From contig NZ_CP017248.1 of the NCBI RefSeq assembly GCF_001735805.1, positions 682,001 through 746,000 on the forward strand: a stretch of DNA of 64,000 nucleotides, written 5' to 3'. The notes beneath the pieces are model-generated. The model saw nothing but the letters and a program-made list of their open reading frames with translations. It had not been told where the DNA came from and did no database searches. The position numbers and the translations under genes are program-made. Shown piece after piece: positions 1-8,395 of the stretch; the stretch's first letter is position 1; the number at the start of each line of letters is the position of its first letter. This DNA comes from Streptomyces fodineus (GTDB lineage: Bacteria > Actinomycetota > Actinomycetes > Streptomycetales > Streptomycetaceae).

Positions 1-72
1 CCGGGCCGCTTCGCCGCCGTCTACCGGGACACCTACCGGCGTTCTCCGCACACCACCCTGTCCGGCGGCTGA
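1..72 (+). CDS. C-terminus of AraC-family transcriptional regulator (partial)
   Basis: Only the last 23 codons lie in the window, reading in frame from base 1 to a TGA at 70-72. The tail contains an FAAVYRDTYRRSPHTTL-type ending, which matches the close of the second helix-turn-helix of AraC/XylS regulators (F-x-x-x-Y/F-R-x-x-x-x-x-S-P). This is inferred from a short segment, so the family call is moderate. AraC regulators often sit beside carbohydrate genes, and the next gene downstream (opposite strand) encodes a secreted beta-helix glycan enzyme, but the two genes converge and no link is shown. Confidence 0.55.
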   Translation, partial: PGRFAAVYRDTYRRSPHTTLSGG

Positions 73-103
73 GGCCGAGTGCGTCCCGGGGCGCGGACCG
101 GGG

Positions 104-2263
104 CTAGGGGAACGACGTCACCTTGGAGGGGACGGTGCCGGTTCCCGAGGTGGGTGCGCCGGTGTCGTCGACGACGTGGGCGTACTGGCCGTTGCCGCCG
201 AGGGAGATCACCAGCAGGTCGTGCATCCTGATGCCGGAGCCGTTCGGTACCTGGAAGCCGTGGGCCTGGACGATCGTGGGATCGGCCGTGTAGTTGCAGT
301 AACTGCCCAGGCCCCAGGCCTCGTGGGTGGCGACGGAGTCGGCGACCTTGTAGGCCGCGTAGCCCACGATGCCGTCATGGGTGATGGCGGCGGCGTTCGG
401 GGCGTCGTACGCCTTCTCGTTCTGGAAGAAGATCGTCCGGCCGCGTTCTCCGCTCCAGTAGACGTCGTACTTGTTGAAGTGTTCGACGAACAGGCCGGTG
501 GCGAGTACGTCGTCGCCGTTGACTCTGAGGCCGTAGTCCGCGCGGTTGGTGTCCCAGCCGACGCCGCTGCCGTGGTCGGCGCGCCAGAGCCAGGTGTGGT
601 CGATGATGACGTTGTTGCTGTTCACCACGACCGAGTTGGTGGCGAGGCCGGGTCCGGCGCCGCCGATGCGGATGAATACGTCCTGCATGGTGGTGGGGTT
701 CGCGGAGTGGTCGGCGGTGGAGCCGGGTGTGCCGATGCGGAGCAGCGTGTCGGAGGCGACCGGTCCGGCGTCGATGAGGAACCCGGCGAGCCGTACGCCG
801 TCGACGTCGGCCACGTGCATCGCGTCGATGCCGTTGTCCGGCACGAGCGTGGCGAGACCGAGGCCGAGGACGACGGTGTCGGCGCGGGTCACGTCGATCG
901 TCTGGTCGAGGTGGTAGATGCCGGGCGTGAAGAGGAGGTTGAGGCCCTGGGCGAGGGCGGCGTTGATGGTGGCCGCGGTGGCTCCGGGCTTGGCGACGTA
1001 GAACTGCTCCAGCGGGATGGACGTACCCGGGGTGTTCGGCCAGGAGACGCCGCGGGCGTTGGTGCGCCGGGACGGGACGAACACCTTGTAGGCGGAGCCG
1101 TCCAGGTAGAGGAACGGCTTCTCGCGGGAGGCCGGGGTGGTGTCCAGCGTGGTGTACGGGCCGCTGTCGAAGTTCGTCGCGGGCGCGCCCCGGACGCCGG
1201 AGAACGTCATGTTCCAGACGCCGTTGGTCCAGCCGCCGACCGAGCTGTCGCGGGTGTACCACTGCTGCTGGGAGTACGGGCCCACCGTGCCGTCGATCTC
1301 CGAGTCCGCGATGTAGCCGCCGGAGGCCCAGCCGTAGCCGGTCGGGGCCAGGTTCATGCCGCCCTTGACGTGGATGCGCCGGAAGGGCGCCGCCTGGGCG
1401 ACGGCCCAGCGGTCGGTGCCGTTGGACGGCGTGATCGCGAGGTTCTCCGCCGAACGCCAGAAGTTCTGCGTGGCGTTGCCGTTGAACCAGCCGGCGTCGA
1501 CCGTGACGTCACCGTTGATCTGGGTGTCGTCGGGGTTCAGGCCGAGCCCGGAGAGGGAGGTGTAGAAGCCGAGCTGGGCGTTGATGCCGTGGTACGTGCC
1601 CGGCTTGAGCAGGAACTGGTAGCGCCCGGTGCCGAACTGGGCCGACTCCTGCTGATGGAAGACGTCGTCGAACTTCTGCTGGAGGTTGGGGGTGGAGGGG
1701 TCGACGACGATGACGTGGGGACCGAGGTCGCCGCCGCCCTGGACCGGCCCGGTCGGGCTGGTCGTGGTGTGCACGGCGGCCTCCCACAGGGAGTAGCCGT
1801 ACCCGGTGCCGCGGGCGGTGCCGTAGATCCGGACGTACCGGCCGGAGCCGCTGACGTCGTACGACGCCGTGCCGCCACGCGCGCCGGTGACGGTCGTGAG
1901 GGTGGTCCAGTTCTGCCCGTCGGTGGAGGCCTGGAGCTGGAAGTCCTTGCCGTAGGCCGTTTCCCAGTCCAGGTCGATCGCGCACAGGTCCTTGACCGAG
2001 CCGAGGTCGACCTGGAGCCATTGCGGGTCGGAGAACTCACTGGACCAGCGGGTCGTGGTGCTGCCGTCGAAGGCGGCGGAGGCGGGGGTGCCGGCGTTCT
2101 CGGTGGAGGACGCCGTGGCGGGCTTTCCCTGGGCGGCGTTGGCCGTGTCGCAGGTCTGGGTCCCGGCCGCGGCGGCGGTGGTGTGGGCGAGGGGCAGGGT
2201 GATCAGCGCCGCCATGGCGGCCAGCGCGACACCCAGCGCTCTCGGTCCTGTGCGGCTTCTCAT
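104..2263 (-). CDS. Secreted discoidin (F5/8 type C) plus GH55-like beta-helix protein
   Basis: A 719-residue exported protein probably acting on an extracellular beta-glucan. Residues 1 to about 33 form a Sec signal peptide (RTGPRALG, hydrophobic core, AAAAG cleavage region). About 37-170 is an F5/8 type C (discoidin) sugar-binding module with an FDGSTTTRW segment. From about 185 to the end the sequence resembles the two right-handed beta-helices of GH55 exo-beta-1,3-glucanases (FLLKPGTY, GFYTSLSGLG). A segment WSGERGRTIFFQNE ends at Glu616 and resembles the region I recall as carrying the GH55 acid; this is from memory. The ATG at 2263 has GGGAG seven bases upstream and opens directly on the signal peptide, so I prefer it to the TTG at 2293. 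Such proteins are often labelled adenylyl cyclase in databases, which I think is wrong. Substrate is inferred. Confidence 0.7.
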   Translation of the reverse strand: MRSRTGPRALGVALAAMAALITLPLAHTTAAAAGTQTCDTANAAQGKPATASSTENAGTPASAAFDGSTTTRWSSEFSDPQWLQVDLGSVKDLCAIDLDWETAYGKDFQLQASTDGQNWTTLTTVTGARGGTASYDVSGSGRYVRIYGTARGTGYGYSLWEAAVHTTTSPTGPVQGGGDLGPHVIVVDPSTPNLQQKFDDVFHQQESAQFGTGRYQFLLKPGTYHGINAQLGFYTSLSGLGLNPDDTQINGDVTVDAGWFNGNATQNFWRSAENLAITPSNGTDRWAVAQAAPFRRIHVKGGMNLAPTGYGWASGGYIADSEIDGTVGPYSQQQWYTRDSSVGGWTNGVWNMTFSGVRGAPATNFDSGPYTTLDTTPASREKPFLYLDGSAYKVFVPSRRTNARGVSWPNTPGTSIPLEQFYVAKPGATAATINAALAQGLNLLFTPGIYHLDQTIDVTRADTVVLGLGLATLVPDNGIDAMHVADVDGVRLAGFLIDAGPVASDTLLRIGTPGSTADHSANPTTMQDVFIRIGGAGPGLATNSVVVNSNNVIIDHTWLWRADHGSGVGWDTNRADYGLRVNGDDVLATGLFVEHFNKYDVYWSGERGRTIFFQNEKAYDAPNAAAITHDGIVGYAAYKVADSVATHEAWGLGSYCNYTADPTIVQAHGFQVPNGSGIRMHDLLVISLGGNGQYAHVVDDTGAPTSGTGTVPSKVTSFP

Positions 2264-2374
2264 GTGGCGGCTCCCAAGGGCAGGCGGAGTCAAACAGATG
2301 ACCCCACGGCTTAGTTCATGGTTTGATTTAAGTGATGAGCCAAGCGGGTGACAAGCCTTCGGGAGCCAAATCCT

Positions 2375-3730
2375 TCAGAACCGCATGCCATGCCCGCGCG
2401 CCAGGACGAGATGGGGGTCGTGGCGCCGTTTGGCCTCGGCGAAGGCCGGCCAGCGGCTGCCGTAGTGCTCGCGCCAGTCGGCGTCCGACAGGGGCAGGGC
2501 GTTGACGGGGTAGGCGACCGCGCCCTGGGACCGGGCGAGTTCGTAGGCGGCACGGTTGGCGGCCAGCATCGCCGCGACCGTCTCCGGGCTGCCGGGCGGG
2601 GCGGTGCGCAACAGGGCGAGGAGATACAGGACTTCGCCGGACGGGCGGCTGAAGAAGGGGGCGCGCAGCCGGTCGGAGAGCAGCGGGTACAGCAGCACGA
2701 GGCCGGTGGTGCGCAGGTCGCCGAAGGCCGGGTCGGCGAGTACGGCGCGGACGACGGTCTCGGCGCTGTCGTGCGGGAGCAGCAGATTGAGCCACGGGTG
2801 CGGATACAGCCACTCCCCCGTCTCCCGCAGCGCCTCCTCGTCGGTGTCCACGCGGTGGGCGAACTCGCCGTATCCCAGGTCCTCCGTCTCCAGGGCGGCG
2901 GAGTCGTGCGCGAGGCCGTCGAGGAGGGCGTCGTCGTCGGGCGGGCACGGGCCGTCGTGCGGGGCCACGGCCTCGATCATGTACGGCCGGCCATGGTCGC
3001 CGGCCGGCCTGGCCTGGCCCTCCAGATAGGTGAAGCGCTGTTCCTCGGCGAGCCGCCGCTGGTCGGCGAGGTAGCGGGTGAGGTCGGCGTAGTAGAGGCA
3101 GTAGCGGCGAACCCGTTCGGGTGCGGGGACCAGGCGCAGGGTGGCGGCCACGATGACGGCGCACTGGCCGAGTCCGCCGAGCACGGCGTGGAAGAGCCCG
3201 GGGTCCCGGTCGGGCGAGCAGAGCCGGTGTTCCCCGGCTCCGGTCACCACCTCCAGTTCCAGGACCTGGTCCGCGACCAGGCCGTGCCGGTGGCCCCCGC
3301 CGCCGAGTCCGCCCGCCGACAGGACACCGCCGACGCCCGCGCCGAGGTAGTCGGTGAGCACCGGCGGGGTACGGCCGTGCGGAAGGGTGGCCGCCAGCAC
3401 CTCCCGCCACAACGCGCCCGCCTGCACGGTCACTTGGCCGTCCGCCACGGGGCCGACCTCGTTCATCGCCCGCAGGTCCAGCACGATCCCGTCGTCCGCC
3501 TGACCCTGGCCGTACATCGAGTGGCCGCCGCCGCGCACGCTGACCGGGATGCCCCGGGGTCCGGCGAACTCCAGCAAGGCCTGGATCTCGGCGGCGGACC
3601 GCGGGCGCAGGACCGCCAGCGGCGGGGCCGACACGATGTGCCCGAAGTCCTGTGCGGCCTCACGCAGGGCTTCCGGGCTGGTGTCCAGGGCCTGTTCGAA
3701 GCGGGTGGCGAGGTCGGCGGCCAAGGTCAT
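2375..3730 (-). CDS. FAD-binding oxidoreductase, cytokinin-dehydrogenase/BBE type
   Basis: A 451-residue flavoenzyme of the PCMH/FAD_binding_4 family. The N-terminal FAD domain contains RGGGHSMYGQ; His70 in GGGHS is the position that carries covalent 8-alpha-histidyl FAD in cytokinin dehydrogenases. A glycine-rich run (GAGVGGVLSAGGLGGGGHRHG) continues the FAD fold. The C-terminus ends DPHLVLARGHGMRF, similar to the DP-x-x-ILxPGQG ending of cytokinin oxidases. No signal peptide is visible, so it is probably cytoplasmic. It likely oxidises an amine or alcohol with oxygen or another acceptor; the substrate is unknown. A good minus-strand promoter with direct repeats lies about 100 bases upstream (3833-3861). 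Confidence 0.8.
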   Translation of the reverse strand: MTLAADLATRFEQALDTSPEALREAAQDFGHIVSAPPLAVLRPRSAAEIQALLEFAGPRGIPVSVRGGGHSMYGQGQADDGIVLDLRAMNEVGPVADGQVTVQAGALWREVLAATLPHGRTPPVLTDYLGAGVGGVLSAGGLGGGGHRHGLVADQVLELEVVTGAGEHRLCSPDRDPGLFHAVLGGLGQCAVIVAATLRLVPAPERVRRYCLYYADLTRYLADQRRLAEEQRFTYLEGQARPAGDHGRPYMIEAVAPHDGPCPPDDDALLDGLAHDSAALETEDLGYGEFAHRVDTDEEALRETGEWLYPHPWLNLLLPHDSAETVVRAVLADPAFGDLRTTGLVLLYPLLSDRLRAPFFSRPSGEVLYLLALLRTAPPGSPETVAAMLAANRAAYELARSQGAVAYPVNALPLSDADWREHYGSRWPAFAEAKRRHDPHLVLARGHGMRF

Positions 3731-3832
3731 GCGGGCATCACATCAGACGAGCGGCGCCTGCGTCGAGACGGCGGGCCGGCTCTCGCCGCACCTGTCACGC
3801 CGCTTGGCGAAGGGATTCAACTCCGGGCGCTG

Positions 3833-3861
3833 GTCCTACTGTTGACGACTCAGCGCTTCAA
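3833..3861 (-). promoter_or_regulatory. Candidate promoter of the FAD oxidoreductase gene with overlapping direct repeats
   Basis: On the minus strand TTGAAG (3861-3856) and TAGGAC (3838-3833) are separated by exactly 17 bases, a good match to an HrdB-type promoter. A nine-base repeat (plus strand ACTCAGCGC) occurs at 3848-3856 and again at 3862-3870, 14 bases apart, covering the -35 region. That arrangement suggests a repressor or activator site. Seen in sequence; function inferred. Confidence 0.4.
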
Positions 3862-3893
3862 CTCAGCGCGCCTGCCGGCCTGGACCGAGCCTT

Positions 3894-4700
3894 TCAGCCC
3901 CTCTGGTTCTTCACGAGATCCAGCAGTGCGGCATGGGTCTCCGCGTCCGCCGCCGCGACGAGTCCGTGTGCACCGCTGAGCACGGGCTCGCCGTACAGGC
4001 CGGTGACCGTGCAGCCCGCCGCGCGGCACAGGGCGATCCCGGCCGCGAAGTGCACGCTGTCGCGCAGGTCGCCGTCGGTGACGTAGGCGGCCCGGCGTCC
4101 GGCGGCGACCCAGGCCACCGCGAGGGTGCTGGAGACCACCCGGGGCCGGAACCGTCCGGCGAAGCCCGGGTCGGCGAGGAGGTGGACCGCTCGGAAACCG
4201 GGGGCGTTGGGGAACGGCGGGTCGAGGTTGACGTCCACCAGGGCGGATCCGGCCCAGGGTGTCAGCGGCTCGTCCTCGCCACCCCTGTGGACCCAGGCCG
4301 CTTCGCCGTCGGTCCAGAACACCTCGCCGCTGAACGGGTCGGCGGTCGCGGCGGCCGTGGCCTCGGCCCCCTCGCGCAGGGCGACGTTCACGCCGGCGAG
4401 CACGGTCCGGACCGCGTAGTTGAGGGTGCCGCACAGCGGGTCGACGAGCCAGCGCCGGTGGGCGCCGGCGGCGCCGGAGCGTCCGCTCTCCTCGCCGGTC
4501 ACGGCGTCGCCGGGGCGGGCGGCGCGCAGCACGTCCAGGATGGCCCGCTCGGCGGCGAGGTCGGCCTCGGTCGCGAAGTCGCCGGCGGACTTGTCGTAGC
4601 GCGCGAGCCTGCTGCCGTAGAGGTCACGGACCACGGCGGCGCCCGCCTGGGCGGCGGTCAGGGCCAGGCGGGCGTCGGATTCCCCGTTGCTGATCGGCAT
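3894..4700 (-). CDS. Inositol-monophosphatase-like protein with altered metal-binding motifs
   Basis: A 268-residue member of the IMPase/FIG superfamily by overall pattern: DFATEAD (41-47), GEES (69-72), the DPxDGT-type loop and a late AAG motif. Two hallmark motifs are changed. The loop reads DPLCGTLNYA, so Cys90 replaces the second metal-binding Asp. The C-terminal W-D-x-A-A-G motif reads VHFAAG, putting His where the catalytic Asp normally sits. Length is normal for the family and the reading frame is intact, so this looks like a diverged subfamily rather than decay. I recall DPLCGT variants in other actinomycetes, so it may be a conserved non-classical branch. Phosphatase activity should not be assumed. 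Confidence 0.75.
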   Translation of the reverse strand: MPISNGESDARLALTAAQAGAAVVRDLYGSRLARYDKSAGDFATEADLAAERAILDVLRAARPGDAVTGEESGRSGAAGAHRRWLVDPLCGTLNYAVRTVLAGVNVALREGAEATAAATADPFSGEVFWTDGEAAWVHRGGEDEPLTPWAGSALVDVNLDPPFPNAPGFRAVHLLADPGFAGRFRPRVVSSTLAVAWVAAGRRAAYVTDGDLRDSVHFAAGIALCRAAGCTVTGLYGEPVLSGAHGLVAAADAETHAALLDLVKNQRG

Positions 4701-4784
4701 GGGCGCAGGATAGCCGGAGGTTTCCTGGCGTCCGCAGGGAGTTGAGCGCCCGCGACGGCGTGTCGCGGCACTCCCGCGGAGCGC

Positions 4785-6581
4785 TCAGGTCGCGGTCAGG
4801 GACAGGCTCTGTTCCGCGGCGGAGCGCCCCGCGCCGACGGAACTTCCGCTGTGGTCCGTCCAGTTGCGTACCGGCGTGGTCTCGGCGAGCCGGCCGGACC
4901 TGCCGGAGAGGCCGAGCACCAGGCCGCTGTAGCGGTTGACCAGACGGTAGGTGCCGCCGCGGGCGTTCGCGATCACGAACCACTGCTGACCGACCGACGG
5001 CCCGCCGGCCCGTGCCGCGGTGACGGTGGGCCTGGCACCCCAGGCGCGGCCCCTGGTGGAGGCGGAGTCGACGCCGAGCAGCCGGCCGCTCGCGGCGTTG
5101 GCGATGGTGAAGGCGCCGTCGCCGGTCGGGGTGAGGACCCAGGTGTCGCGGCCGGATCGGGTGGGCCGCGCCAGCGAGGTGGTGGCGGTGCCGCCGGAGG
5201 CCTGGGCGAGGATCCGGCCGGCACCGCTCGCGATGCGGTAACCGCGGGTCGTGTCCATGGGCGCGGCCGCGGGTGCGGTGGAGTCGACGGTGAGGTCGAC
5301 GTACTCGCCGGAGGCGTCGTGCGAGCAGCCGAAGGCGCAGTAGGAGCGGAAGGACCTGCCGACGATCGTGGAGCCGGTACGGTTGGCGCTGTCGAGGAAC
5401 CAGCGGTACCAGGAGGCGTTGGTGTAGCCGCCGGTGTCCCCGATGAGGTGCCACTTCTGGGAAGTCAGATCGTCGGTGGCGTAGAGGTACTGCGGTGACT
5501 TCCCGCTCTGGTCGACGGCCTGCGGTTCGCCGATGTAGAGCCCGAGGTAGGCGTCGTAGGCGATGTTCATGACGAACAGCGGCGAGGTCGGCGGCATCTT
5601 GCCGGCCGCGATCTGCTGCGCGGCGGTGCCGGTGTTGGCCGGGTCGTACTCGGCGGGGGCCGGGGTGTAGCCGGTGGGGTGGGCGGAGTCGACGGGGACG
5701 ATGTCGCTCTCCTTGCCGCCGGTGCCGGGCTGGGACCAGGCGCCGTCGTACCACTTGCGCCAGGATCCGGGGGCCATCTTGGCGGAGATCGGGGCGCGGG
5801 CCACATGCTCGTAGAACGCCTTCCAGCCACCGCTCTTGTCGATGATCCGGGAGCCGTAATAGACGTAGAAGTAGCCGGATGCGGTGTCGACGAAGAGGCG
5901 CTGGTCGCCGTCGCCGTAGGAGTACGTCTGGTTCGGGAAGGCCGTGGTGTCGCCGCGCTCGGTGCTGTACGGGGATGTGATCACGTGGTCCTTGATGGTC
6001 CAGGTGCGGCCCCGGTCGGTGGAGACGGCGTAGTCGATGGCGTCGTAGTGCAGTCCGTCGCCGAAGGGCTGCGGGGTGAACTCGTTGTGCACCAGGCCGT
6101 ACCAGGCGCCGGTGTCCGGGTCGACCCACACCCCGGACAGGTCGCAGTAGTTCTTCTGGGCGTAGCCGGAGCCGCTCGGCGCGTACGTCGCCTGCCGGCC
6201 GGTGGGGCTGTTGTTGCAGCGCCAGGTGGTGTCGTCGTTGCGGTCGGCGGAGTTGGCGGGGTTCACCGCCTTGCTCAGGGTCTTGTCGAAGGTCGCGGAG
6301 TCGAAGTCCTTGCCGGTGTAGAAGTCCCAGGTGCGTGGGTCCTTGGCGCCGTACAGCGCGGCGGACTGCTGGTAGTGGAAGGTGCCGTCCCGGTCGAGGT
6401 AGGGGCCGGCGGGGGTGTCCGTGGGGTGGGTGAAGGGCACCGGGGTCCCCACGGTCACGGTGTAGGTGGCGTCGGCGGGTGGCGCGGCCGACGCCGGGGA
6501 CACGGTACCGCCGCCCAGGACCAGGGCGGCAGTCGTCGAAAACACCGCGACGGCGCCGCATGCTCTGCTCAAGAGTCGCAA
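4785..6581 (-). CDS. Secreted beta-propeller-like protein with C-terminal ricin-type (RICIN) domain
   Basis: A 598-residue exported protein. The TTG at 6581 has AAGGAG five bases upstream and opens straight onto a signal peptide (LLSRACGAVAVFSTTAALV, then SPASA-APP), so it is preferred over the ATG at 6674. The middle (about 40-420) has repeated aromatic/Gly-Asp segments such as GVWVDPDTGAWYGLVHNEF, AVSTDRGRTW and LFVDTASGYFYVYYGSR, a style typical of five-bladed propeller glycosidases and sialidase-like proteins. The last 140 residues contain ricin-B-like repeats (GRILAQASGG, GRLLGVDSAS, LVNRYSGLVLGLSG), suggesting carbohydrate binding. No specific catalytic family can be assigned by eye. 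Confidence 0.7.
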   Translation of the reverse strand: MRLLSRACGAVAVFSTTAALVLGGGTVSPASAAPPADATYTVTVGTPVPFTHPTDTPAGPYLDRDGTFHYQQSAALYGAKDPRTWDFYTGKDFDSATFDKTLSKAVNPANSADRNDDTTWRCNNSPTGRQATYAPSGSGYAQKNYCDLSGVWVDPDTGAWYGLVHNEFTPQPFGDGLHYDAIDYAVSTDRGRTWTIKDHVITSPYSTERGDTTAFPNQTYSYGDGDQRLFVDTASGYFYVYYGSRIIDKSGGWKAFYEHVARAPISAKMAPGSWRKWYDGAWSQPGTGGKESDIVPVDSAHPTGYTPAPAEYDPANTGTAAQQIAAGKMPPTSPLFVMNIAYDAYLGLYIGEPQAVDQSGKSPQYLYATDDLTSQKWHLIGDTGGYTNASWYRWFLDSANRTGSTIVGRSFRSYCAFGCSHDASGEYVDLTVDSTAPAAAPMDTTRGYRIASGAGRILAQASGGTATTSLARPTRSGRDTWVLTPTGDGAFTIANAASGRLLGVDSASTRGRAWGARPTVTAARAGGPSVGQQWFVIANARGGTYRLVNRYSGLVLGLSGRSGRLAETTPVRNWTDHSGSSVGAGRSAAEQSLSLTAT

Positions 6582-6704
6582 CTGTGCTCCTTGTTGCCGA
6601 AGGGCCGGTTGCACGGAACGATCCGGCTCCGGCGGTTTCCCCGGCAATGGACTCCAGTGCTCCGCCTCTTGCACTTTCGCGCGCCCGTCCGCTCGGCGTG
6701 CCGG

Positions 6705-7886
6705 TCAGGGCTCCTCGGGCGGGGGCGCGGACAGCGGGCTGTCCCACGCCAGTTGACGCAGGAGCGCTTCGTCCGGTTCGGCGGGACGGGCCACGACCGG
6801 ACCCGGACGGGACGCGTTCCGGCCGCCGCGGGAGATCCCGCCGCTGACGCTGATGTTGTGTTCCACCCGTGGGCGCCGATGGCGTTCGTAGGCGGCGAAG
6901 GCGGCCGGGGCGCCGGGCAGGTCCCGCAGCGCCTTGGCGAGGACGACGGCGTCCTCCAGGGCCATCGAGGCTCCCTGGCCGGTCGCCGGGGAGGCCGCGT
7001 GGGCCGCGTCGCCGATGAGCAGGGTCCGTCCCCGGTGCCATACGGCGGCGAGCGGCATCTCGGTGGCGTTGGTGACCATGACGGGCCCCTGGGAGGCGGC
7101 GACGATGTCCGCGGCGGGCGGGCAGTCCTTGCGCAGCAGCGGCAGCAGGTCCTCGCGCCACGGGGCGCGCCGCGCCGAGCCGCCGGCGGGCAGCGGCTCC
7201 GTGCTCACGCGGGCGAACCAGTACGTCTGTCCGGCCGGCGACACCGCGTATCCGAACGTGGTCCCGCCGCCCCGGACGAAGGTGATGACGCCGGTGCCGT
7301 CCGCGCCCGGTGCGGTGCCCGTGTAGCCGTAGAAGATCCGCTGGCCCGCGTACAGGGGCCGTGCGCCGGGGGTGAGGAGCCGACGCACGGTGGAGTTCAG
7401 CCCGTCGGCGCCGATGAGCAGGGCCGCGTGGGCGGTGCTGCCGTCGGCGAACCGGGCGGTGACGCCGTGCGGGCCGTCCGTGACGGCGACCAGCCGGGCG
7501 CCATGGCGGACGCGGATGCCGCGCCGGGCGGCCTCGCCCTGCAGGGCCGCGTTCAGCTCGCCGCGGCGCAGACAGCGGTAGCGCAGCCCGGGTTCGGCCA
7601 CCTCGCCGAGCGGTGCGTGGGTCAGCTCGGTGCCCTCGTGGTCGAGCAGCCGCAGCGAAGTCAGCGGAAAACCGACGGCCGTGACGGCGTCCGTGGCGTC
7701 GAGCTGGGCCAGGGCGCGCATGCCGTTGCTCGCCAGGGTCAGGAACGCGCCGATGTCCTCGGCCGTGTCGGGGTGTGCCTCGTACACGGTGACGCCGTAC
7801 CCGGCCTTGTGCAGCCCGAGCGCGGCCGCGGTCCCCGCGATGCCGCCGCCGATCACCAGTACCCTCGTCGCGTCCGTCCTGCTCAA
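6705..7886 (-). CDS. FAD-dependent monooxygenase (group A, PHBH/salicylate-hydroxylase type)
   Basis: A 393-residue single-component flavin monooxygenase that probably hydroxylates an aromatic or polyketide substrate using NAD(P)H and oxygen. It has the GxGxxG dinucleotide motif GGGIAG near residues 13-18, the DG motif GADGLNST near the middle, and the second FAD motif LIGDAAHAASPATGQGAS near residue 290. The start is a TTG at 7886 with AAGGAG six bases upstream; no better ATG exists. It stands alone on the minus strand, so the substrate is not indicated by neighbours. Confidence 0.85.
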   Translation of the reverse strand: MSRTDATRVLVIGGGIAGTAAALGLHKAGYGVTVYEAHPDTAEDIGAFLTLASNGMRALAQLDATDAVTAVGFPLTSLRLLDHEGTELTHAPLGEVAEPGLRYRCLRRGELNAALQGEAARRGIRVRHGARLVAVTDGPHGVTARFADGSTAHAALLIGADGLNSTVRRLLTPGARPLYAGQRIFYGYTGTAPGADGTGVITFVRGGGTTFGYAVSPAGQTYWFARVSTEPLPAGGSARRAPWREDLLPLLRKDCPPAADIVAASQGPVMVTNATEMPLAAVWHRGRTLLIGDAAHAASPATGQGASMALEDAVVLAKALRDLPGAPAAFAAYERHRRPRVEHNISVSGGISRGGRNASRPGPVVARPAEPDEALLRQLAWDSPLSAPPPEEP

Positions 7887-7991
7887 GTGCCGCTCCTTGC
7901 GCCGACAGTGGTGGTGACCATCTATAGGGCAGGGACGGGCTCCGTGGCGGGGTGGGGGCTGGGATCAGGACAGGTACCGAGGGGGTGCCGG

Positions 7992-8315
7992 ATGGAGGAG
8001 CCGCCGTTCGCGGTGGTGCTCACGGGTGCCGGGGACCGAAGGACGGACGTCGTGCAGGTCCTGCGGAGCGTCACCGGTCTGAGTGCCTGGCACAGTGCGC
8101 GGTTGTGCGCGGCCGTCCCGGTGCCGGTGGTCGGGGACACCTGGTTCGAGGCTGCCGCCGGGGCCGCGGCCCGGCTTCGGGCGGCCGGGGCCGAGGCGGA
8201 CGTGGTGTGCGGGTGGTGTGCGCGCACCGTGCCGCCGGACGGGCGTCCGCTGGACCCCCGTCCGTGCGCGGCCTGCGCCTGGTCCGCCTCCGGCTGCCCC
8301 GCGAGCCGTTCCTGA
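7992..8315 (+). CDS. Small protein: ribosomal L7/L12 C-terminal-like domain plus CxxC...CxxC tail
   Basis: A 107-residue protein. Residues 6-72 follow the L7/L12 C-terminal domain: FAVVLTGAGDRRTDVVQVLRS corresponds to the F-D-V-V-L-x-A-x-G-x-K-K-x-x-V-I-K-V-V-R stretch, followed by TGL, a VPVPV turn and an AAAR-LRAAGAEADV helix. Unlike L7/L12 it lacks the N-terminal dimerisation domain and hinge. After the domain come CGWC (73-76) and CAAC (92-95), a CxxC-x15-CxxC arrangement like a zinc ribbon, with extra Cys at 39 and 102. The ATG at 7992 follows GAGGGGG with a 6-base gap. Role unknown; a GTPase or ribosome partner is possible because L7/L12 C-domains contact translational GTPases. Confidence 0.65.
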   Translation: MEEPPFAVVLTGAGDRRTDVVQVLRSVTGLSAWHSARLCAAVPVPVVGDTWFEAAAGAAARLRAAGAEADVVCGWCARTVPPDGRPLDPRPCAACAWSASGCPASRS

Positions 8316-8395
8316 GGTCCTGCCAAGCCCGTGGTGTGCACACTGGCGCCCCCTGAATGACGGGTTCCCATCGGGAAACTGGGTACTTCCCGGCC

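Noticed and set aside
176..2314. Long plus-strand open frame of 712 codons opposite the GH55-like gene
   Set aside because: It is Val/Gly/Asp/Arg-biased, has no domain or ribosome site and is the mirror of a gene with clear signal peptide and domains; a high-GC shadow.
4624..7161. 845-codon minus-strand frame overlapping three genes
   Set aside because: It is Arg/Pro-rich noise spanning the IMPase-like, propeller/ricin and monooxygenase genes in another frame; real genes have motifs and ribosome sites.
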